Assembly (NCBI RefSeq): GCF_000725545.1 | Contig: NZ_JNZP01000015.1 | Span: forward strand, 1-64,000 | Origin: Streptomyces exfoliatus | GTDB taxonomy: Bacteria > Actinomycetota > Actinomycetes > Streptomycetales > Streptomycetaceae | Direction of reading: 5' to 3' | Length of the DNA stretch: 64,000 nucleotides | Shown here: positions 54,946-63,792 of the stretch, one piece after another | Layout: each line of letters opens with the position of its first letter | How positions within the stretch are numbered: the stretch's first letter is position 1 | Program-made: the position numbers and the translations under genes | The notes under the pieces: generated by a model | What the model was told of the DNA's origin: nothing | Seen by the model: only the letters and a program-made list of their open reading frames with translations | Databases searched by the model: none

Positions 54946-56086
54946 CCATGCGCTGGATCTGATTGGTGCCCTCGACGATCTGGAGCATCTTCGCCTCCCG
55001 CAGATACCGCTCCACCGGGAAGTCCGCCGTGTAGCCGTACCCGCCCAGCACCTGCACCGCGTCCGTCGTGACCCGCATGGCGGCGTCCGTGCAGAACAGC
55101 TTCGCCATGGCCGCGCACCGGCCGAAGGGTCGCCCCTCGTCGCGGAGCCGCGCCGCCTCCAGGCAGAGCGCCCTGCCCGCCTCGACCCGGGTCGCCATGT
55201 CGGCGAGCAGGAACCGGAGCCCCTGGAAGTCGGCGATCGGCCGGCCGAACTGGCGGCGCTCCCTGGCGTACGCCACCGCCTCGTCCAGCGCCGCCTGGCC
55301 CAGCCCGACCGCGCAGGCGGCGATGCCGAGCCGCCCCGAGTCCAGCGCGTCGAGCGCGATCGTGAAGCCATGCCCCTCCGCGCCGAGGCGCCGCGCGTCA
55401 GGCACCCGCACCCCGTCGAAGTGGAGCTGCGCGGTCGGGGAGCCCTTCATGCCCATCTTCCGTTCGGGCGGGGCCGCGCTCAGCCCCGGCGCGTCACCGG
55501 GCACCAGGAACGCGGTGACGCCGCGCGCACCCGGGCCACCGGTACGGGCCATGACCGTGCAGAAGTCCGCGATGCCGCCGTGGGTGATCCACGCCTTGGT
55601 TCCGTCGATCACCCAGTCGCCGTCCGCGCCCTCCCGGACGGCCCTGGTGCGCAGCGCCGCCGCGTCCGATCCCGCGGACGGTTCGGAGAGGCAGTACGCC
55701 CCGAGCAGACCTCCGCCCAGCATCGCGGGCAGGTGCGCGGCGCGCTGCTCGTCGGTGCCGTAGTGGGCGAGCGCGTGGCAGGAGAGGGTGTGGACGCTCA
55801 CGCCGAGACCCACGGTGAGCCGGGCCGCGGCGAGTTCTTCGAGGACCTGCAGATAGACCTCGTACGGCTGGCCGCCCCCGCCGTACACGGGGTCGTACGG
55901 CAGTCCGAGCAGTCCGGATCGGGACAGCAGCGTGAACAGCTCGCGGGGGAATTTCCCGGCGGCCTCCTCCTCCGCGGCGGCGGGCGCGATCTCCCGCCGG
56001 GCGATGTCCCGCGTCAGGGCGAGCAGCTCGCGGGCCTCGTCGGTGGGCAGCCGGCGCTCCACGCCGTCCGCGTTCCATTCGGCCAT
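54908..56086 (-). CDS. Acyl-CoA dehydrogenase
   Basis: A 392-residue FAD-dependent dehydrogenase introducing an alpha-beta double bond into acyl-CoA. AYCLSEPSAGSD and KAWITHGGIADF are FAD/substrate motifs; QVLGGYGYTADFPVERYLRE and the catalytic Glu372 in IVEGTNQIQR are at the C-terminus, as in short/medium-chain enzymes. The ATG at 56086 is the natural start. The electron acceptor would be ETF. No operon partner is adjacent, although the phosphotransferase and lipocalin-like genes nearby may belong to the same lipid theme. Confidence 0.93.
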   Translation of the reverse strand: MAEWNADGVERRLPTDEARELLALTRDIARREIAPAAAEEEAAGKFPRELFTLLSRSGLLGLPYDPVYGGGGQPYEVYLQVLEELAAARLTVGLGVSVHTLSCHALAHYGTDEQRAAHLPAMLGGGLLGAYCLSEPSAGSDAAALRTRAVREGADGDWVIDGTKAWITHGGIADFCTVMARTGGPGARGVTAFLVPGDAPGLSAAPPERKMGMKGSPTAQLHFDGVRVPDARRLGAEGHGFTIALDALDSGRLGIAACAVGLGQAALDEAVAYARERRQFGRPIADFQGLRFLLADMATRVEAGRALCLEAARLRDEGRPFGRCAAMAKLFCTDAAMRVTTDAVQVLGGYGYTADFPVERYLREAKMLQIVEGTNQIQRMVIARHLVGPESR

Positions 56087-56220
56087 GGCCGGGCGCTCCT
56101 CCCTGCCGGGCGCGGGCGTGCCGCGCGCGGGATCGCGGGGAGTATGCCCGCCCGTGGCCCGGGGCTCACGCGTATGACCGGCGGATCACACGGACGGAAG
56201 GCGTCCAGGGCCGCCCCGGC

Positions 56221-56373
56221 TCACATGAGGCCGGCGCGCGTGACGAGTACGGCGAGGAGGACGACCAGCGTCCACCCGAGGACGTGTTCGAGCAGCTTGG
56301 GCCCTCGGTCGTCGTCCTCGGGGCCGCCCGTCCGGGCGCGGATCAGCAGGCGGGTGTAGGTGGTGGAGGTCAT
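56221..56373 (-). CDS. Small membrane protein, 50 aa
   Basis: The protein starts MTSTTYTRLLIRARTGGPED and ends with one membrane segment (HVLGWTLVVLLAVLVTRAGLM). The ATG at 56373 has AAGGTGG directly upstream. The frame stays open further upstream, but those residues are Arg/Gly/Pro-rich noise. It resembles many tiny Streptomyces membrane proteins of unknown role. The 243 bases upstream (56374-56616) hold no other gene. Confidence 0.6.
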   Translation of the reverse strand: MTSTTYTRLLIRARTGGPEDDDRGPKLLEHVLGWTLVVLLAVLVTRAGLM

Positions 56374-56616
56374 GGCGACCACCTTGCGGTACGCGGAGGG
56401 CCCCGGGGTAGAGATGTCGGTCACGTCCCCCGGCCCCGCGCCGCCGCGCCGGGCGCCGCCGAGGGCCTCGGGAACCGCGCGCCGCAAGGCCGAGGAGCGT
56501 TCGGGAGGGGAAGACGGCGCCCCGCTCCTGTGCCGGAGACCACTGCGCCGCTCTCCCCTCCCCCCACCGTCGGACGGACGAGGCCCTCCGCCACGCACCC
56601 GAGTGCCGGACCCCGC

Positions 56617-58029
56617 TCACACCAGGCCGAGCGCCCGCAGCGCCCGGTGCTGGCCCGGGGTCGGCTCGACGGGCCAGTAGAGGTAGCAGACCCCGCCCGT
56701 ACCGCCTCTGACCTTGCCGTTCGCGTCGTAGCGCTTCGTGCGGAGCCAGATGTTCTCCCACTCCCTGCGTCGGTAGATCCGGCGGACGGCCGCGTTGTCC
56801 GGTGACGCGGGGTCGTTGGCGATGACGTCGCCGTCCGCCGTGAAGCCGATGACGGTCATCAGGTGGCCCGCGGTGCCGTATCCCGCCCCCGTCAGCTCCT
56901 CCTTGCGGAAGGACTGGGACGTTATGGCCGGGATTCCGGCCTCGATCAGCGTCTCCAGTTCGGTGAGCGAGCGCAGCCGGGTGACCACCGCGTTCATGCC
57001 GGGGTACGAGGCCGCGTAGGCGGCGTTGAAGGGCCAGTTGCCGCAGCCCTCGTACTGGTGGTCGTAGGTGTGGCGGGCCGCGTGGCAGACCTGCGGGTCG
57101 GCGAAGGCCGGGTTCACCCAGGCCAGCTCCTCGGCCGAGGGCCGGCGCCCCCAGTACTCGACGATCATCTGCGAGGAGGTCGGGCTGCACCACGCCTCTC
57201 CGCCGTTGTCGTACTCGGGGTACTGCCCGACGTGGGTGTTCTGCGAGTAGCGCGGCACGATCAGTTCGCGGGCCGCGTCGGGCGCGGAGGCCGGAACCGT
57301 GAAGCGGTCCGGGATGTCCGACGCCATCGCGCCGAGCCGCCACACCGTCGGGGTGAGGCCGCTCCCCGGGGTGCGGTACAGCGTCAGGCGCAGCCGGTAC
57401 GAGGCCAGCCGCAGCCCGCTCGCCGCGTCGTCGATCGCGAGGGTGTCGGTCCAGACGGTGCTCTTGCCGTCGGTCTGGTCGTCCACCGAGGTGCGCCGGA
57501 TGTCACCGTCGCCGGAGGCCCAGCGGCCCAGGACGTACCAGGGGGTGGAGGTGCCGTCGGTGTAGGCGCCGGACAGTTCGACCTGGAGCCAGGTGCCGGG
57601 CGGGGTGTCGGCGTTCCAGGAGGCGATGACCTCGGTGGCGGGCACGGTCGGGGTGTGGACGGGCGAGGTCCAGCTCGCGTACTCCCAGGGGGAGGTCCGC
57701 CCGGTGTGCGGGTCGGTGTAGTCGGTGATCCCGGCGGGGGCGGCGAGGAGCAGGGCGGGGCGGCGGCCCGCGACGGCCCTGGTTCCTGCGGCGCTGCCGC
57801 ATCTCCAGTCCGTGTACGAGGACCAGAAGCGGTTGTCGACGAGGCCGGGCGCGGGGGCGCGGCCCGGCGCGGCGTCGTCGGGCGCCGCGCGGACAGGGGC
57901 GGCGGTCGGGCCGCAGTCGCCGGCGCACTCGGCGGCGGACGCCGTGGCGGCGGCAGGAGCGGCGGCGGCCGTTCCTGCCGCCGCGAGGGCTGCGGCGAGG
58001 ACGGTTCTGCGCGGGGTGGAGCTGGTCAT
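56617..58029 (-). CDS. Secreted C39-like cysteine peptidase
   Basis: A 470-residue exported protein. Signal peptide at 1-33 with RRTVLAAALAAAG, possibly Tat. Residues 65-245 form a beta-rich domain (SWTSPVHTP, SWNADTPPGTWLQVELSG) that may bind carbohydrate or protein. The C39-like papain-fold domain follows: Cys281 in EAWCSPTSSQM, His389 in GHLMTVIGF, and Asn405-Asp406. It probably cleaves extracellular peptides or cell-wall cross-links. The ATG at 58029 has GGGGGTCACCGCC upstream (weak). Monocistronic. Confidence 0.85.
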   Translation of the reverse strand: MTSSTPRRTVLAAALAAAGTAAAAPAAATASAAECAGDCGPTAAPVRAAPDDAAPGRAPAPGLVDNRFWSSYTDWRCGSAAGTRAVAGRRPALLLAAPAGITDYTDPHTGRTSPWEYASWTSPVHTPTVPATEVIASWNADTPPGTWLQVELSGAYTDGTSTPWYVLGRWASGDGDIRRTSVDDQTDGKSTVWTDTLAIDDAASGLRLASYRLRLTLYRTPGSGLTPTVWRLGAMASDIPDRFTVPASAPDAARELIVPRYSQNTHVGQYPEYDNGGEAWCSPTSSQMIVEYWGRRPSAEELAWVNPAFADPQVCHAARHTYDHQYEGCGNWPFNAAYAASYPGMNAVVTRLRSLTELETLIEAGIPAITSQSFRKEELTGAGYGTAGHLMTVIGFTADGDVIANDPASPDNAAVRRIYRRREWENIWLRTKRYDANGKVRGGTGGVCYLYWPVEPTPGQHRALRALGLV

Positions 58030-58210
58030 GGGCGGTGACCCCCAGTCGAGAACGGTGGGCGTACGGATCTGCTGGGCGGGCCCACTATCCCGGCTCCCGG
58101 CCCGCGCCCGCCAGCACTTCGCCACGCGTCGCCGCACCAATATTGGTCTCGACCGCTGGCGGCGGTACCGTCCTGACCTGCGGCGGTCCCCCTCCCCTAG
58201 GCTGGGGCGC

Positions 58211-58840
58211 ATGAACGACCTCGACCGCGCGGCGCACGCGCTGCTCCGGCTGCCGCCCTCCTGCGGCCCGGTCCGGCTGATCGCGGTCGACGGGCACGCG
58301 GGCTCCGGCAAGTCCACGCTCGCGGCCCGTCTCTCCACCGTCCTCGGTGACGCGCCCGTGCTCCACCTCGACGACCTCGCCACGCACGAGGAGCTCTTCG
58401 AGTGGACCGATCGGCTGCGCGAGCAGGTCCTCGCTCCCCTGGCGCGGGGCGAGGCGGCGTCCTACCGGCCGTACGACTGGGGGCTGCGGCGCTTCGGAGC
58501 GGCGCGGGAGCTGCCCCCGGCCCCGGTCGTGCTCGTCGAGGGCGTCGGCGCGGGCCGACGGGCGGTGCGGCCGTTCCTGGCGTGGCTGCTGTGGATGGAG
58601 CGAGGCGCGTCGGAGTCCTGGGCGCGGGGCCGGCGCCGGGACGGTCCGGACCAGGCCGTTTTCTGGGACGGCTGGACCGTGGCGGAGACTCGCCATTTCG
58701 CCGAGGACGCCTCCCGGCCCTTCGCCGGCACCTTGGTACGGGAGTGCGCGGAGGGGTACGACTGGCTTCCGGGGCCGGGTGTGACAGCGGGCGCGGACCA
58801 GATCATCACACACCGTGACGGCTCCCTGTCCGTGAACTGA
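58211..58840 (+). CDS. Uridine kinase-like P-loop kinase
   Basis: A 209-residue P-loop NTPase with GHAGSGKST (28-36) and HLDDLATHEELFEW as the Walker B and substrate region typical of uridine kinase-like proteins. VLVEGVGAGR is also conserved. Phosphorylation of a nucleoside or small metabolite is likely; true Udk activity is not certain because the C-terminus differs. The ATG at 58211 has a GGGG site. It is divergent from the C39 gene across 181 bases. Confidence 0.8.
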   Translation: MNDLDRAAHALLRLPPSCGPVRLIAVDGHAGSGKSTLAARLSTVLGDAPVLHLDDLATHEELFEWTDRLREQVLAPLARGEAASYRPYDWGLRRFGAARELPPAPVVLVEGVGAGRRAVRPFLAWLLWMERGASESWARGRRRDGPDQAVFWDGWTVAETRHFAEDASRPFAGTLVRECAEGYDWLPGPGVTAGADQIITHRDGSLSVN

Positions 58841-58879
58841 GGGGCCGGAAGTCCGCTTTCGCAAGTGCCTCAACTCCGC

Positions 58880-58909
58880 TTGACCCAAGGGGCGTACAGG
58901 TCTTACGTT
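58880..58909 (+). promoter_or_regulatory. Promoter of candidate small RNA
   Basis: TTGACC (58880-58885), 18 bases, TACGTT (58904-58909) is a good sigma-70-type promoter. Transcription should start near 58915. No open reading frame with a ribosome site follows within 100 bases. Confidence 0.6.
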
Positions 58910-58914
58910 CTGAA

Positions 58915-58985
58915 TGTGCGGCTTTTCGGAGCCGCCGCAGACACGAAGCCCCCGGTTGTTCCCCCGTGATCGGGGGCTTCGTTCT
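58915..58985 (+). ncRNA. Candidate small RNA, about 70 nt, C-rich hairpins
   Basis: Downstream of the promoter lie a first hairpin, GCGGCT (58918-58923) with AGCCGC (58930-58935), and a terminator-like hairpin of 12-bp arms, ACGAAGCCCCCG (58943-58954) with CGGGGGCTTCGT (58971-58982). Its loop holds a second CCCCCG (58961-58966) able to pair with the same CGGGGG, so two structures compete. The C runs recall the actinobacterial 6C RNA class, but I cannot confirm membership. It could instead be the 3' end of the upstream kinase mRNA. Confidence 0.55.
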
Positions 58986-59066
58986 GCCTCTGACGGCCCT
59001 TTCCCGGGCCCTTCACGACCCCTGACGCTCACCCAGGGTCACCGCTTCCGGATCATGTGCTTCTCC

Positions 59067-59096
59067 TTAAGCGCACACCCCCTGCGCAGGTACGAT
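59067..59096 (+). promoter_or_regulatory. Candidate promoter of the EccA-like gene
   Basis: TTAAGC (59067-59072) and TACGAT (59091-59096) are 18 bases apart, giving a leader of about 45 bases before the ATG at 59150. Confidence 0.5.
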
Positions 59097-59149
59097 GCCC
59101 CCAGGTGCGGTCAAATCCCGTCCATGCGTAGACGGTTGTGGGGGACCCG

Positions 59150-61069
59150 ATGGACATCGGCACACAGGGCGCGCAGGCCCCCGCCGAACTCGCCTGGCTG
59201 CGCGGAGTCGACGCCTACACGATGGGCGCCTATCCGCAGGCGGAGGACGAGTTCCGGACGGCGGTACGGATCGACCCGGGGATGGCGGACGCCTGGCTCG
59301 GGCTGCACGCGCTCCGGGTCGACACCACGACCGCGTTGCTGCGCATGTACCGCAACCGCGACCGCTTCGGCGAACAGCGGTCCCGGTACCGGCGGGCCCT
59401 GAACTCCTGGTACTGGCTGGGCTGGTGGGTGCAGCCGGTCCTGGAGACCTCGCGCGACCTGCTGCTCGCCCACGCCTCCCACTGGCTCGACGGACGGCAC
59501 GTGCCGGAGCTCGACCGTGCGCTCGCGGGGCTCCCGCCGGTCGACACCGACCCCCAGGTGCGCTTTCTGCACGCCTGCCGCTCCTATCTCGTCAAGGACT
59601 GGGACCAGCTCGTACGGCACACCGAGACCCTCGTCGACGACCCGCTGCTCGGCATCGAGGCCGGCCTGTTCGGCGGCATGGCTCGGGTCCGGCTCGAGAT
59701 GTACGGCCAGGCCGAGCCGCTGCTCTCGGCCTCGCTGATGCGGTGCCGCAGCGAGCAGCCCCAGCGCAAGGAGCTGCGCTACTGGCTCGCCCGCGCCCAC
59801 GAGGGCACCGGGCGCAGCGCCGCCGCCCTCCCCCTCTACCGGGCCGTGCACCGGATCGACCCGACGTTCATGGACACGGCCGCCCGCCTCGCGGCGATCG
59901 CCGAGTACGACGGCTTCGACGGGTACGACGGCGTGGAGGACCCGGCCGGGCTGGCGACGGTCGCCCTGGGCACCCTCGGCGGGGGCCTCGGCCAGGACGC
60001 CGTGGACACCGCGCCGGGCGCGGAGCCCGACACCGGGCCGCTGGGCGACGGGCTGCGGCTCGCCCCCGAACCCGTACCGCCCGCGGCGCCGGTCACACCT
60101 CCGGAGACCGTACGGCAGAAGGCGCCGCTGCCCTCGCAGCCGGTGCCGCCGCGCTTCCCGGCGGGGCCCACCGATCCCGTACGGCTCGCGGAGGCGCTCG
60201 CCGAGCTGGAGGGCATGGTCGGCCTGGAACCGGTGAAGCGGCAGGTCAAGGCACTGTCCGCGCAGCTGGAGATGGCACGGCTGCGGGCCGGTCAGGGCCT
60301 CCCGGTCCAGCCGCCGAAGCGTCACTTCGTCTTCTCCGGCCCCTCCGGCACAGGGAAGACCACGGTCGCCCGCATCCTCGGCCGGGTCTTCTACGCCCTC
60401 GGCCTCCTCGGCGGCGACCATCTGGTGGAGGCCCAGCGGGCCGATCTGGTCGGCGAGTTCCTCGGACAGACCGCGATCAAGGCCAATGAGCTGATCGACT
60501 CGGCGGTCGGCGGGGTGCTCTTCGTGGACGAGGCGTACGCGCTCTCCAACACCGGATACAGCAAGGGCGACGCCTACGGGGACGAGGCCCTCCAGGTCCT
60601 CCTCAAGCGGGCCGAGGACAACCGCGACCACCTCGTGGTGATCCTGGCCGGCTACCCCGAGGGCATGGACCGGCTGCTCAGCACCAACCCGGGGCTGTCC
60701 TCCCGGTTCACCACCCGCGTCGACTTCCCCTCGTACCGGCCGCTGGAACTGACCGCCATCGGCGAGGTGCTCGCGGCGGCCGACGGGGACGGATGGGACG
60801 AGGAGGCACTGGAGGAGCTGCGTTCGATCAGCGCGCACGTCGTCGAGCAGGGCTGGATCGACGAGCTGGGCAACGGGCGCTTCCTCCGCACCCTGTACGA
60901 GAAGTCCTGCGCCTACCGCGACCTGCGGCTCTCCGGATACCCGAACACCCCGACCCGCGAGGACCTCGCCACCCTCCGGCTCGCGGACCTCATGCAGGCG
61001 TACGGCGAGGTCCTGTCGGGCCGCGGTCCGATCGACCGCGGCCCTCGCGAGGAGCCGCCGGGGTACTAG
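59150..61069 (+). CDS. EccA-like AAA ATPase (CbxX/CfqX family)
   Basis: A 639-residue protein. Residues 1-250 are a TPR-like helical domain (AYTMGAYPQAEDEFRTAVRI, WYWLGWWVQPV). A Pro-rich linker (about 280-345) is followed by one AAA domain: Walker A GPSGTGKT (397-404), Walker B VLFVDEAYAL (about 459) and SRFTTRVDFPSY as arginine-finger region. TPR plus CbxX-type AAA is the layout of EccA from type VII (ESX) secretion. No eccB, eccC, eccD or esx genes are in the window. The ATG at 59150 follows GGGGGA; a GTG four codons upstream is also possible. It converges on the CNNM gene with a 4-base overlap. Confidence 0.88.
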   Translation: MDIGTQGAQAPAELAWLRGVDAYTMGAYPQAEDEFRTAVRIDPGMADAWLGLHALRVDTTTALLRMYRNRDRFGEQRSRYRRALNSWYWLGWWVQPVLETSRDLLLAHASHWLDGRHVPELDRALAGLPPVDTDPQVRFLHACRSYLVKDWDQLVRHTETLVDDPLLGIEAGLFGGMARVRLEMYGQAEPLLSASLMRCRSEQPQRKELRYWLARAHEGTGRSAAALPLYRAVHRIDPTFMDTAARLAAIAEYDGFDGYDGVEDPAGLATVALGTLGGGLGQDAVDTAPGAEPDTGPLGDGLRLAPEPVPPAAPVTPPETVRQKAPLPSQPVPPRFPAGPTDPVRLAEALAELEGMVGLEPVKRQVKALSAQLEMARLRAGQGLPVQPPKRHFVFSGPSGTGKTTVARILGRVFYALGLLGGDHLVEAQRADLVGEFLGQTAIKANELIDSAVGGVLFVDEAYALSNTGYSKGDAYGDEALQVLLKRAEDNRDHLVVILAGYPEGMDRLLSTNPGLSSRFTTRVDFPSYRPLELTAIGEVLAAADGDGWDEEALEELRSISAHVVEQGWIDELGNGRFLRTLYEKSCAYRDLRLSGYPNTPTREDLATLRLADLMQAYGEVLSGRGPIDRGPREEPPGY

Positions 61070-62106
61070 ACCGACGCGGGCCGGACCCGGTGCGCGGGGT
61101 CGCGGACCTCGCCCACCAGGGTCTCCAGGACGTCCTCCAGAGCGACCAGGCCCAGGACCCGGCCCGAGCCGTCCGCGACCTGTGCCAGATGGGTGGCGGC
61201 GCGGCGCATCACGGTGAGCGCGTCGTCGAGCGGCAGTTCGGCGCGGAGCGTCGCCATCGGTCGCCACAGCCGCTGCGGCACGGCCCGCTCCCGGTCGTCC
61301 AGGTCGAGGACGTCCTTGACGTGGACGAAGCCCATCAGGGTGGTGCTCCCCTCGGCGTGGACCGGGAAGCGGGAGTACCCGGTGCGTACGGTCAGCTCCT
61401 CGATCTCGCGCGGGGTGACCGTCGGCGGGACCGTGACCAGGGAGGCCCGTGCGATGAGGACGTCCGTCACCGGGCGCGTGCCCAGTTCGAGGGCGTCCTC
61501 GAGGCGCTCCTGCTCGGCAGGTTCCAGCAGCCCGGCCTGCCCCGCGTCCTCGACGAGCCGACCCAGCTGGACCCTGGTGAAGACCGCCTCCACCTCGTCC
61601 TTCGGCTCGACCTTGAACGCCCGCAGGACGAGCCGGGCGCAGGCTCCGAGCGCTGCCGTCACCGGACGGCACAGCCGGGCGAAGCCGACCAGACCGGGGG
61701 CGAGCCAGAGCGCGGTCCGCTCGGGCGCGGCCATCGCCAGGTTCTTCGGGACCATCTCGCCGATGACGAGGTGGAGGAAGACGACCGCGGCGAGGGCGAT
61801 GACGTAGCCGAGCGGATGGATGAGGCCCTCGGGGACCCCGACCGCGTGGAAGACGGGTTCGAGGAGACGGGCGACGGTCGGCTCGGCGACGGCGCCGAGC
61901 GTCAGGGAGCAGACGGTGATGCCGAACTGGGCGGCGGCCATCATCTGCGGCAGGTTCTCCAGACCGTGCAGGACCTTCATGGCGCGGGCGCCGCCGAGCG
62001 GTTCGATCTGGCTGCGGCGGACGGAGACGAGGGCGAACTCGGCTCCGACGAAGAAGCCGTTGGCCAGGACCAGGAAGACGGCGAAGAGGAGCTGCAGGGT
62101 GCTCAT
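61066..62106 (-). CDS. CNNM/CorC-type membrane protein (second of pair)
   Basis: A 346-residue protein with an N-terminal CNNM (DUF21) transmembrane domain (NGFFVGAEFALVSVRRSQIE, HLVIGEMVPKNLAM) and two CBS domains (TPREIEELTVRTGYSRFPVH, LGLVALEDVLETLVGEV). It lacks the C-terminal CorC/HlyC domain found in its partner. Such proteins are linked to magnesium or cobalt export. The ATG at 62106 overlaps the partner stop as ATGA; the two may form a heterodimer. Confidence 0.92.
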   Translation of the reverse strand: MSTLQLLFAVFLVLANGFFVGAEFALVSVRRSQIEPLGGARAMKVLHGLENLPQMMAAAQFGITVCSLTLGAVAEPTVARLLEPVFHAVGVPEGLIHPLGYVIALAAVVFLHLVIGEMVPKNLAMAAPERTALWLAPGLVGFARLCRPVTAALGACARLVLRAFKVEPKDEVEAVFTRVQLGRLVEDAGQAGLLEPAEQERLEDALELGTRPVTDVLIARASLVTVPPTVTPREIEELTVRTGYSRFPVHAEGSTTLMGFVHVKDVLDLDDRERAVPQRLWRPMATLRAELPLDDALTVMRRAATHLAQVADGSGRVLGLVALEDVLETLVGEVRDPAHRVRPASV

Positions 62107-63527
62107 CGGACGCCCTCCGCGACCAGCGAGGCGGAAGCGGGCGCCGCGACCGGGGCCGCGAGCGGGTCCCGGTGCTTCGCCGGGTCCAGGTGCGTGGGCC
62201 GGTCCAGGTCCGCGCTCGGCTCCGTCCGTACGAGGCGTACACGCTCGGCGCGATAGCGGTCGACCTGACGCACCGAGAGCCGCCAGCCCGGGAGCTCCGC
62301 CCGGTCGCCGGGGGCGGGAATGCGGCCGAGGAGGTCGGCGACCAGCCCGGCGACGGTCTCGTACGGCCCGTCGGGTACGTCGAGGCCTATCCGGCGCAGG
62401 GCGTGGACCCGGCAGGAGCCGTCGGCGTCCCACGCGGGCCGGCCCTCCTCCGCGGGTGCGGCGGCCAGCTCCGGCCGCCCGTCGGCCACGGTGTCGTGCT
62501 CGTCGCGGACCTCGCCGACGAGTTCCTCGACGATGTCCTCGAGGGTGACGACACCGGCGGTGCCGCCGTACTCGTCGACGACCACCGCGATCGGCTGCTC
62601 CCTGCGCAGCCGCTCCAGGAGGGTCTGGGCGGGCAGCGTCTCGGGCACGAGGAGCGGGGGGACCGCGATCCGGCCGACGGGGGTACGCAGCCGGGCGTGC
62701 GGCGCGACGGCGAGCGCGTCCTTGAGGTGGACCATGCCGACGATCTCGTCGATGCGCTCCCGGTAGACCGGGAAGCGCGAGAGGCCGGTGGCGCGGGTGA
62801 GGTTGAGGACGTCGGCCGCGGTGGCGTCCCACTGGAGCGCGCTGACCTTCACGCGCGGGGTCATGACCTGCTCGGCGGTGAGACCGCCGAGGCTCAGGGT
62901 CCGTACGAAGAGGTCCGCGGTGTCCTGTTCGAGGGCGCCTGCCAGGGCCGAGTGGCGGGCCAGGGAGACCAGCTCACCGGGGGTGCGGACCGAGTCGAGC
63001 TCCTCGGTGGGCTCGACGCCCAGGAGCCGCACCAGGCGGTTGGCGACCCGGTTGAGCAGGGAGATCACCGGCCGGAAGAGCGTGGAGAAGCGGCGCTGCG
63101 GGGTGGCCACGAAGCGGGCCACCTGGAGCGGCCGGGAGACCGCCCAGTTCTTCGGTACCAGCTCGCCCACCACCATCTGGACGGCGGAGGCGAGCAGCAT
63201 CCCGATCACCACCGAGATCCCCGAGACGGCCCCTTCGGGCAGCCCGGTCGCGGTGAGCGGCCCGTGAAGGAGGCCGGCGAGCGCGGGCTCGGCGAGCATG
63301 CCGACGACGAGGGAGGTGAGCGTGATGCCCAGCTGGGTGCCGGAGAGCTGGAAGGACAGCTCGCGCAGGGCGGTGACGACGGTGCGGGCACGCCGGTCGC
63401 CGGCGGCCGCGGCCCGCTCGGCCTCGGCGCGCTCGACGGTCACGAGACCGAACTCGGCGGCCACGAAGAAGCCGTTGGCGAGGATCAGGAGGAAGGCCGC
63501 GACGAGCAGCAGGAGGGAGACGATCAT
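62103..63527 (-). CDS. CNNM/CorC-type membrane protein (first of pair)
   Basis: A 474-residue protein: DUF21 transmembrane domain (ANGFFVAAEFGLVTVERAEA, VGELVPKNWAVSRP), two CBS domains (LNLTRATGLSRFPVYRERID; VVVDEYGGTAGVVTLEDIVE), and a C-terminal CorC_HlyC domain (about 365-435, ending LPGWRLSVRQVDRYRAERV). Full-length member of the hemolysin-C family, likely a divalent cation transporter at the membrane. The ATG at 63527 has GGAGGCGG upstream. The region upstream (63528-63749) carries its promoter, not located. Confidence 0.93.
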   Translation of the reverse strand: MIVSLLLLVAAFLLILANGFFVAAEFGLVTVERAEAERAAAAGDRRARTVVTALRELSFQLSGTQLGITLTSLVVGMLAEPALAGLLHGPLTATGLPEGAVSGISVVIGMLLASAVQMVVGELVPKNWAVSRPLQVARFVATPQRRFSTLFRPVISLLNRVANRLVRLLGVEPTEELDSVRTPGELVSLARHSALAGALEQDTADLFVRTLSLGGLTAEQVMTPRVKVSALQWDATAADVLNLTRATGLSRFPVYRERIDEIVGMVHLKDALAVAPHARLRTPVGRIAVPPLLVPETLPAQTLLERLRREQPIAVVVDEYGGTAGVVTLEDIVEELVGEVRDEHDTVADGRPELAAAPAEEGRPAWDADGSCRVHALRRIGLDVPDGPYETVAGLVADLLGRIPAPGDRAELPGWRLSVRQVDRYRAERVRLVRTEPSADLDRPTHLDPAKHRDPLAAPVAAPASASLVAEGVR

Positions 63528-63749
63528 GCCGCCGCCTCCGGAGAGGGGGCGGCGCAGGTATTGCCGGACGATCCGTCCATTGCTGGAGGGAGTCACTCCT
63601 CGGGTCGAAGGGTGGCCTCGCGGGCCGTGACGACGGCCCTGCACGTGCGAGGCGGTGGTGCCGCTCGGCACCACCGCCTCCAGATTAGCCATGTGCGCGC
63701 CCCGAGGGGCAGGGGGCCGGCCCCGGATGGGGGACGGACCGGGGTTCTC

Positions 63750-63771
63750 CCGGCGGGGTCCCGCCCGCCGG
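63750..63771 (-). terminator. Terminator of the PH-domain gene
   Basis: CCGGCGGG (63750-63757) pairs perfectly with CCCGCCGG (63764-63771) over a 6-base loop, 22 bases after the stop codon of the minus-strand gene at the right edge. Confidence 0.65.
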
Positions 63772-63792
63772 ACGCCCCTTCGCCCCAGGGGG

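Noticed and set aside
59104..59135. T-arm-like word GCGGTCAAATCCCGTC suggesting a tRNA
   Set aside because: One T is missing from the expected GGTTCAAATC loop and no acceptor stem, D arm or anticodon arm can be drawn around it.
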